Shown piece after piece: positions 58,896 through 64,000 of a DNA stretch of 64,000 nt. Origin of the DNA: Hymenobacter sp. DG25B (lineage in GTDB: Bacteria > Bacteroidota > Bacteroidia > Cytophagales > Hymenobacteraceae); assembly GCF_000801315.1 (NCBI RefSeq), contig NZ_CP010054.1, positions 992,001 through 1,056,000 on the forward strand. The letters run 5' to 3'. A program made the translations under genes and the position numbers. Within the stretch, counting starts at the first letter, position 1, and every line of letters starts with the position of its first letter. A model generated the notes under the pieces. It did not search any database, was not told where the DNA came from, and was given only the letters and a program-made list of their open reading frames with translations.

Positions 58896-60239
58896 GCTTT
58901 ACTGTGAGGGTGCAGTGTCGAATGGAAGCGGGGTAAGTATTATTTGCGAAGCACCTTTTTTGCAAAATCAATTATCTTCCTTTTGGCTAGATAGTTCTTT
59001 CTTCTTTTTAGAAAAGCGCTAATAGCATCTGCCAAATCGTTGCGGCCTTGTTGGCGGAATATAGGATATAGATCTTCGTAGCAAATTTCGGCGTAACGGC
59101 TGCCAATATTTATAGAGAGCAACATTTGCGGATTAACCGTATGGCTAGGAAAAGCAGTACTATCCTTGAGTTTATTAAGTGCCTCCAATTGAAACATAGT
59201 GCGGACACATTTTTCACACTGTCCACAATTGAGTCTTCCCGTATTCGCAACGCAAACGCGCATGTTATTCAGACCAACCGGCCATTCGGCGACTATCCTA
59301 GTCTTTTCCAAACGGGATAATTCCGCTCCATCATGACGGATATTAAGATATTGGCTACTAAAGTTGGTATCTAAAATGGGGTGGGAACCCCAAGGCTGCA
59401 TATTAGGGATATCATAACTAGAGCCGATATAAATTGAGTCAATTTTATTGGCTAATGCTAATCCAGTAGCTGCCAGAGCGGCACCATGTGATTGATGCAT
59501 CCAGAATGTAATATTATCATTCAGATAACGGATGTTAGTATAAATAGGGACTAAGTTGATACCTGCTCCGGTGGCAATTTGTTCAAGTGCCTCTAATGCT
59601 ATTTCAAACTGTTGCTCATGATCGGTGTTGAGTTCATGAGATTGACCAGCAATGTCAAACCCAAAAACCATTACTCCTTCTTTTATGCGTTGGGGATGTC
59701 CTTCAGGAAATTGTAGATGATTGAGTCGCAGTGTACAGAGCGAATCTATACCACCCGAAAGGAATGAGGCCGCATATCTGGTATCACCAAGATTGTAGGA
59801 TAGAGTAGATCCTGCTTCAATCTCAGGAATTGAATGACCCGGTTTGTACCAGTAAGACAACCACTGCATATTGAGAAGTAAGCCACGCTTCAGTACTGGG
59901 CAAACTACACCCTCAACTTTAATTCTCTTCTCACCGGCAAACATTGCCGGTACTATAGCCCCGGATAAAAAAGGGTCGTAGGACTTGTATAAATGGTCAG
60001 TATACTTGTTGGGTACATCGAAATAGATTGTTTGGGTCACTTGCTTACTAGTTTCCCAAACGATCTGAGCAGAAAGACGGGTCAGATTCCCGTGTGAGTT
60101 GATGGAAAGTTCCTGAATGATCATGGCGCTGAGAAGCTTGTAAATTAATGGTCAACTATAAATAATATAATGTTGAATAAGATTGATAAGTGATGGTTTT
60201 TTTCAATTAAAAGTGCAGCAGCAGGGCGGCCGCCAAGGG
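58840..60239. mobile_element. 1.37-kb insert in nuoM bounded by 29-bp direct repeats
   Basis: An identical 29-base sequence occurs at 58840-58868 (inside nuoM codons 10-19) and 60211-60239 (inside the nuoM fragment); it begins AAGTGCAGCAGCAGGGCGG. Both copies sit 27 bases from an ATG in the same frame, so recombination between them would restore nuoM exactly (Trp9 would become Tyr). The segment between carries a fresh nuoM start and one AT-rich gene (58940-60124). No integrase, transposase or terminal inverted repeat is seen. This fits an insertion that replaced the 5' end of its target gene. Its mechanism is unknown. Confidence 0.6.
58940..60124 (-). CDS. PP-loop ATPase-like protein, QueC-like, inserted in the nuo operon
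   Basis: A 394-residue protein. Residues about 1-110 are a beta-rich N-domain ('LTRLSAQIVWETSKQVTQTIYFDV'). A PP-loop follows with 'ASFLSGGIDSLCTLRL' (SGGxDS, ATP pyrophosphate binding), then 'HQSHGAALAATGLALANKIDSIYIGSSYD' and 'NTGRLNCGQCEKCVRTMFQL' (CxxC zinc knuckle as in QueC or tRNA thiolases). The C-terminus is basic ('KRRKNYLAKRKIIDFAKKVL'). G+C is about 42% in a line counted by hand, against about 60% for nuo genes. Related proteins occur alone or in polysaccharide and defence loci. It activates a substrate by adenylation, but which is unknown. Same strand as nuo, so probably cotranscribed. Confidence 0.75.
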   Translation of the reverse strand: MIIQELSINSHGNLTRLSAQIVWETSKQVTQTIYFDVPNKYTDHLYKSYDPFLSGAIVPAMFAGEKRIKVEGVVCPVLKRGLLLNMQWLSYWYKPGHSIPEIEAGSTLSYNLGDTRYAASFLSGGIDSLCTLRLNHLQFPEGHPQRIKEGVMVFGFDIAGQSHELNTDHEQQFEIALEALEQIATGAGINLVPIYTNIRYLNDNITFWMHQSHGAALAATGLALANKIDSIYIGSSYDIPNMQPWGSHPILDTNFSSQYLNIRHDGAELSRLEKTRIVAEWPVGLNNMRVCVANTGRLNCGQCEKCVRTMFQLEALNKLKDSTAFPSHTVNPQMLLSINIGSRYAEICYEDLYPIFRQQGRNDLADAISAFLKRRKNYLAKRKIIDFAKKVLRK

Positions 60240-60266
60240 ATAAAGCAAGAGTAAGACAGTCAGCAT
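60207..60266 (-). pseudogene. Truncated 5' end of nuoM
   Basis: From ATG 60266 it reads MLTVLLLLYPLAAALLLHF and stops at TAA 60207, 20 codons. It matches the first 19 residues of intact nuoM except Tyr9 for Trp9. It lies 61 bases after the nuoL stop, where nuoM should begin, so it is probably the original nuoM start cut off by the insert. Confidence 0.8.
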
Positions 60267-60327
60267 ACGTAATCTGGATGCGGAAGAAACCGGTAGAAAA
60301 ATGCCCGGCCCGGCCGTCAGAATAGAA

Positions 60328-62310
60328 TTAGAATTTCACGAAGTTCAGCGCCAGTACCAGCACGATACCCACCACCATCAGGATGAGGTAGGTTTCCACG
60401 GAGCCGGTTTGCACGTAGCGTAGCAGCTGTCCGCCGCCCATAGTCACGCGGCCGAAGCCGTTGACAATTGGGTCGATGATGCCGTTTTCCACGAAGCGGT
60501 AGAGACCCCGCGAGAGCCACATGATGGGGCGCACGATCAGAGCATTATACAGCTCGTCGATGTAGTACTTGTGGTAAATCAGGTTTTCGAGGAAGCCGCG
60601 CGACTCACCATCTTCCACTGGGCGCACGCCGCGGCTCACGTACTGCACGTAGGCCAGGATAATGCCCAGCAAGCCGGCACCCACGGAAAGCCCAATGAGC
60701 ATGTACTCCGTAGCATGGTCAACCTCGGCACCGAAAGCAGCCGGGTTCAGCTTCTGTGAGTAAGCAAAGAGGGGAGCGAGGTAGTCGGCTAGGTAGCCTT
60801 TGCCCAGCACCAGCGGCGCATTCATGAAACCACCCACGGCGGCCAGAATAGCTAGGATAATGAGCGGCAGCGTCATGCTGGCCGGTGATTCGTGCAGGTG
60901 GTGCTTCTGCTCCTCGGTGCCCCGGAACTCGCCGAAGAAGGTGAGGAACAGCAGACGGAACATATAGAAGGCCGTCAGGAAAGCGGTGAACAGGCCCACG
61001 GCGTACAGCACTTTGTTATGCTCGTACACGTGCAGCAGGATTTCATCTTTCGAGAAGAAGCCCGCGAAGGGCGGAATACCGGCAATGGCCAGGCAGCCAA
61101 TCAGGAAGGTAATAAAGGTGATAGGCAGCGCCTTGCGCAGGCCACCCATGCGGCGCATGTCCTGCTCATTGCTCATGGCGTGAATCACGGAGCCCGCGCC
61201 CAGGAACATCAGCGCCTTGAAGAAGGCGTGGGTAAGCACATGGAACAGGCTGGTGCTGTACCCCATAACGCCCAGCGCCAGGAACATATAACCCAGCTGC
61301 GACACGGTGGAGTAAGCCAGCACCTTCTTAATATCGTTCTGTGCCAGACCAATAGTAGCGGCAAACAGCGCCGTGGCCGCCCCAATAATGGCAATAACTT
61401 CCAGCGTATGGGGAGCCAGTGTGAAGAGCACGTTGGCGCGCAGAATCATGTAGATACCCGCCGTTACCATGGTGGCGGCGTGAATCAGTGCCGAAACCGG
61501 GGTGGGGCCGGCCATAGCATCGGGCAACCAGGTGTAGAGCGGCAGCTGAGCCGATTTACCGGCGGCACCCACGAACAGCAGCAGCGTAATGGCCGTCACG
61601 GTCATGGTGCCAATCTGCAAGGCGCTGGCCTTCTGGAATACCTCGGCGTACTGCACCGAGTCGAAGGTGAGGTAAATCAGGAAGATGCCGAGCAGGAAGC
61701 CCAGGTCACCGATGCGGTTGATAATGAAGGCTTTCTTGGCGGCGTTGTTGTAGCTGGTGTTCTTGTTCCAGAAGCCGATAAGCAGATAGGAACAGAGCCC
61801 CACGCCTTCCCAGCCGATAAACAGAATCACGAAGTTGGCGCCCAGCACCAGCACCAGCATTGAGAAAACGAACAGGTTCAGAAAGGAGAAGAACTTGCCC
61901 ACGTTCTCATCGTGGTGCATGTACCCGATGCTGTACACGTGAATCAGGAAGCCCACGCCCGTTACCAGCAGCAGCATAATCAGGCTGAGCTGGTCAATCT
62001 GGTAGGAGAAAGGAATCTGTAGGGAGCCGACGGAAATCCAGTCGAACAGCTGCACCGTGTAGGCCTGGTGGGCAGTAGCGCCGGGGGCAATCCACTGGGC
62101 CGTGGGGTGCTGAAACTCCCAGAACAGCAGGACTGAAATCAGGAAGGAGCACAGTACGGTGGCGCTGCCGATGAAGCCGGCCACGGTGCCGGAGAGCCGG
62201 CGGTTGAGCAGGCCGTTAATCAGGAAGCCCAGGAACGGCAACAGCGGAATGAGCACGTACAGCAAAGCAGAGTACGGGGCGCCGGCAGCGGGTATAACAG
62301 TTTCTTGCAT
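60328..62310 (-). CDS. nuoL: NADH dehydrogenase subunit L
   Basis: A 660-residue antiporter-like subunit with about 16 helices and the C-terminal lateral helix extension typical of NuoL. 'FFSFLNLFVFSMLVLVLGANFVILFIGWEGVGLCSYLLIGFW' holds the conserved acidic residue, 'AGKSAQLPLYTWLPDAMAGPTPVSALIHAATMVTAGIYM' the lysine/His helix, and 'LAYSTVSQLGYMFLALGV' the antiporter motif. It pumps protons in complex I. nuoK lies 88 bases upstream. Confidence 0.96.
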   Translation of the reverse strand: MQETVIPAAGAPYSALLYVLIPLLPFLGFLINGLLNRRLSGTVAGFIGSATVLCSFLISVLLFWEFQHPTAQWIAPGATAHQAYTVQLFDWISVGSLQIPFSYQIDQLSLIMLLLVTGVGFLIHVYSIGYMHHDENVGKFFSFLNLFVFSMLVLVLGANFVILFIGWEGVGLCSYLLIGFWNKNTSYNNAAKKAFIINRIGDLGFLLGIFLIYLTFDSVQYAEVFQKASALQIGTMTVTAITLLLFVGAAGKSAQLPLYTWLPDAMAGPTPVSALIHAATMVTAGIYMILRANVLFTLAPHTLEVIAIIGAATALFAATIGLAQNDIKKVLAYSTVSQLGYMFLALGVMGYSTSLFHVLTHAFFKALMFLGAGSVIHAMSNEQDMRRMGGLRKALPITFITFLIGCLAIAGIPPFAGFFSKDEILLHVYEHNKVLYAVGLFTAFLTAFYMFRLLFLTFFGEFRGTEEQKHHLHESPASMTLPLIILAILAAVGGFMNAPLVLGKGYLADYLAPLFAYSQKLNPAAFGAEVDHATEYMLIGLSVGAGLLGIILAYVQYVSRGVRPVEDGESRGFLENLIYHKYYIDELYNALIVRPIMWLSRGLYRFVENGIIDPIVNGFGRVTMGGGQLLRYVQTGSVETYLILMVVGIVLVLALNFVKF

Positions 62311-62398
62311 AAGAGAGATGCAGAATTGTTTCAGTCCTGCAGAGCAGCGTAGGAAGCCTTAGGAGAGCTTCCGGCTGCTCAGCAAAGCAGAAGCGAAA

Positions 62399-62731
62399 TC
62401 AGAACTTCAGGCGGTTAAGCAGATTAACGTCAGTATTCTGCAGGTTCCGGTAAATCATTACAATAATAGCCAAGCCCACCGCCACTTCGGCCGCGGCCAC
62501 GGCCATAATGAAGAACACGAATACCTGTCCGTTGGGGTCGGCGCGGTAGGCGGAGAAGGCCGTCAGCAGCACGTTTACGGCGTTGAGCATCAGCTCCACG
62601 CACATAAAGATGATAATGGCATTGCGCCGGGTGAGTACGCCCAGCACGCCAATAGAAAACAGGGCAGTAGCGAAGAAGACGTAGTACTGAAGAGGAACCG
62701 TTTGGATGACCTGCGGTATGTTCTGGTCCAT
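62399..62731 (-). CDS. nuoK: NADH dehydrogenase subunit K
   Basis: A 110-residue membrane subunit with three helices: 'YYVFFATALFSIGVLGVLTRRNAIIIFMCVELMLNAVNVLL' has the two conserved glutamates of NuoK, and 'ILNAVAAAEVAVGLAIIV'-like sequence the third helix. ATG 62731 (MDQNIPQVIQ) is chosen; a longer reading from 62875 is not conserved and would cover the promoter. It heads this cluster without nuoA-J in front, so those genes must be elsewhere. Confidence 0.93.
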   Translation of the reverse strand: MDQNIPQVIQTVPLQYYVFFATALFSIGVLGVLTRRNAIIIFMCVELMLNAVNVLLTAFSAYRADPNGQVFVFFIMAVAAAEVAVGLAIIVMIYRNLQNTDVNLLNRLKF

Positions 62732-62795
62732 GCGGGAAGGCTGACGGCGGAACGAAAGTCCCGCACTACCTGGGCAGGGCGGGGCAATTAGCTGG

Positions 62796-62803
62796 CAAAG
62801 GTA
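62796..62803 (-). promoter_or_regulatory. Promoter -7 box of nuoK
   Basis: On the minus strand the sequence TACCTTTG (complement of CAAAGGTA) fits the consensus, 65 bases before the nuoK start. It supports nuoK as the first gene of the nuoKLMN transcript. Of the gap 62732-63180, the remainder is AT-rich with no gene seen and should hold the promoter of the secreted protein at 63181. Confidence 0.6.
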
Positions 62804-63180
62804 TCCTGAAAATCGGGAAATCCATACCGCCGCACTAGGGCTTTTGCCTTTGTAGCACATTAGCGGGATAAACAAATCCAGTAGCCTTTATATTCCTGCC
62901 GCTGGCTTGAACTTTACTAACATACACCTGGTTAGCATTTCCATTTTGCTATTGAATAGCTCGTAATTATACACCCGATAGAAAGGCCGCATATTACGGC
63001 GGGGCTATAAATTATACTTGTATTATATCAATGTAAGGAATGATTAAAATTATAAAAAAATGATAAAATTATAATTTCCTTACCCAGCACTATACCAAGT
63101 CATACGTTATCCAAAGTAAAGTCGCCAAATTGCACTCTGAATCTGATTTTGACTTTTCTAATTCCACTTACCTATTGCTT

Positions 63181-64000
63181 ATGAGAAGATTACTTACTCT
63201 GTTACTGCTGATTCTCAGTAGTACATTGGCGCATGCTGCTACCTATTATACCTATATAGGTGGGGGCACGAATGGCCCGTGGAATAACGCGGCTAGCACC
63301 AAAACCTGGACAACAGACCCCACAGGCTCTGTTCTGACGAATTCTGGTGTGCCGGCTAATGGGGACGCGGTAGTAATCCTAAACGGATACACGGTTAAAC
63401 TAACAGCCAGCGTTGCCACAACCGGCTTGAGCATCACTATTCAGAAAGGTGGCGTGCTGGACATGCAGAACTTTGGCTTCAGCAGCACCATTACCAAGCT
63501 GGATGGCCAGGGTCTGTTGCGTCTGGCTAGTGTGAACTTTCCTGGTATCACCACCAACAATTTTGATGATGCGGGCACCGGTACGGTAGAATACTATGAT
63601 CTGGGCACGGAGAATCTGCCTACAATTGCGCAGTATAATAACCTGCTGTTCAGTAATAGCAAGCCAACGGCTATGGAAGCTTCGGTCAGAACCGGTACTA
63701 CGGTGCTGGGTACCCTGACCACTAAGAAGACCGGTGCAGGCGCCCTCACACTGTCTTTAGGCGCAAATGATATAGCCGTTACTGGGGATATGACCCTGGC
63801 AGCTGGTACAATGCTTACGGGAAGTGGAGACATTACCAGCAGCGGGAATATAACCAATAACGGAACTATCAGCAGTACGGGCTCTATTACTTTCACGGGT
63901 GCCGCTAACCGCACCTTTGCAGTTAATGGCGCTACATCGTTAAAGTCCATTATAATTAACAAGGGTAGCAACGCACAGTATATATTATCCGTCACTGCCG
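63181..64000 (+). CDS. Secreted repeat-rich protein, partial (C-terminus beyond window)
   Basis: From ATG 63181 the frame is open to the right edge (273 codons). Residues 1-19 are a signal peptide (MRRLLTLLLLILSSTLAHA). The mature part opens 'YYTYIGGGTNGPWNNAAST' and has many short Gly/Thr/Ser beta-strand repeats ('GTMLTGSGDITSSGNITNNGTISSTGS'), as in beta-helix or adhesin-like T9SS cargo. The C-terminal domain lies outside. Family uncertain. Confidence 0.8.
   Translation, partial: MRRLLTLLLLILSSTLAHAATYYTYIGGGTNGPWNNAASTKTWTTDPTGSVLTNSGVPANGDAVVILNGYTVKLTASVATTGLSITIQKGGVLDMQNFGFSSTITKLDGQGLLRLASVNFPGITTNNFDDAGTGTVEYYDLGTENLPTIAQYNNLLFSNSKPTAMEASVRTGTTVLGTLTTKKTGAGALTLSLGANDIAVTGDMTLAAGTMLTGSGDITSSGNITNNGTISSTGSITFTGAANRTFAVNGATSLKSIIINKGSNAQYILSVTA

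Noticed and set aside
58940..60124. PP-loop gene as part of a Qat or CBASS-like defence system
   Set aside because: No QatA, QatB or TatD-like nuclease, cyclase or effector gene is near; only one gene is in the insert, so a system cannot be named.
1..64000. tRNA, rRNA or CRISPR elements
   Set aside because: I looked for GGTTCGAATCC-like T-arm sequences and regular repeats. The few TTCGAATC hits fall inside protein genes and lack a cloverleaf; no repeat-spacer array was found.

Overview
The window is a chromosomal segment of a GC-rich member of the Bacteroidota, most probably a Hymenobacter-like member of the Cytophagales. The reasons are the Bacteroidota promoter box TAnnTTTG in front of many genes, weak or absent Shine-Dalgarno sequences, type IX secretion (T9SS) features (a PorZ-like protein and a multicopper oxidase with a C-terminal sorting domain), FKBP-type lipoproteins, an ABC permease/M1 peptidase fusion, and about 60% G+C with a strong taste for long intergenic inverted repeats. 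The genus is inferred; no rRNA gene is present to test it. I found no tRNA, rRNA or CRISPR array.

Layout. 1-1455: a large secreted protein cut by the left edge. 1.6-5.1 kb: DUF2520 protein, 2Fe-2S ferredoxin, IscX, KdsC, cold-shock protein and a UbiA-type prenyltransferase. 5.2-7.7 kb: two tandem paralogous outer-membrane barrel proteins. 7.7-11.4 kb: a compact cluster of a family 2 glycosyltransferase facing three translationally coupled genes (acyl-CoA dehydrogenase-like protein, PIG-L deacetylase, methyltransferase). 11.7-14.3 kb: purH and a membrane protein with a START-like domain. 14.5-20.5 kb: the rod-shape cluster mreB-mreC-mreD-PBP2-rodA. 20.6-26.2 kb: an unknown Pro/Ala-rich protein, a second ferredoxin, thymidine kinase, PorZ and RecO. 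26.3-30.3 kb: three FKBP isomerases behind a DHH phosphoesterase, with ndk divergent. 30.5-36.3 kb: nucleoside MFS transporter, ArsR regulator with an alkene reductase, SodA, TadA, a group of DnaA-box sequences and two small secreted proteins. 36.5-41.2 kb: an ABC transporter whose permease is fused to an M1 peptidase. 41.5-45.5 kb: aspS, a very AT-rich stretch with an interrupted gene, a lipoprotein and an SdpR/SdpI-like pair. 45.6-51.8 kb: a propeller-type histidine kinase, its LuxR-type regulator, a possible small regulated transcript, and a multicopper oxidase. 52.2-55.6 kb: a PolB-like exonuclease, a DUF937-OmpA protein and a frameshifted S41 peptidase. 55.9-62.7 kb: nuoK-L-M-N of respiratory complex I, broken by an inserted PP-loop ATPase gene. 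63.2 kb to the end: a secreted protein cut by the right edge.

How the genes work together. Most of the window is conserved housekeeping: cell shape and peptidoglycan synthesis, purine synthesis, nucleotide salvage, protein folding in the envelope, respiration. The accessory parts are the most informative. The nuo operon carries a 1.37-kb insert bounded by 29-bp direct repeats which, if removed, would restore nuoM in frame; its only gene is an AT-rich PP-loop protein of unknown role. The two-component pair is associated with two copies of the same dyad TCACAT-N4-ATGTGA, the second of which precedes a short terminator-ended transcript candidate. The glycosyltransferase/deacetylase/methyltransferase/dehydrogenase cluster looks like an uncharacterised glycoconjugate pathway.
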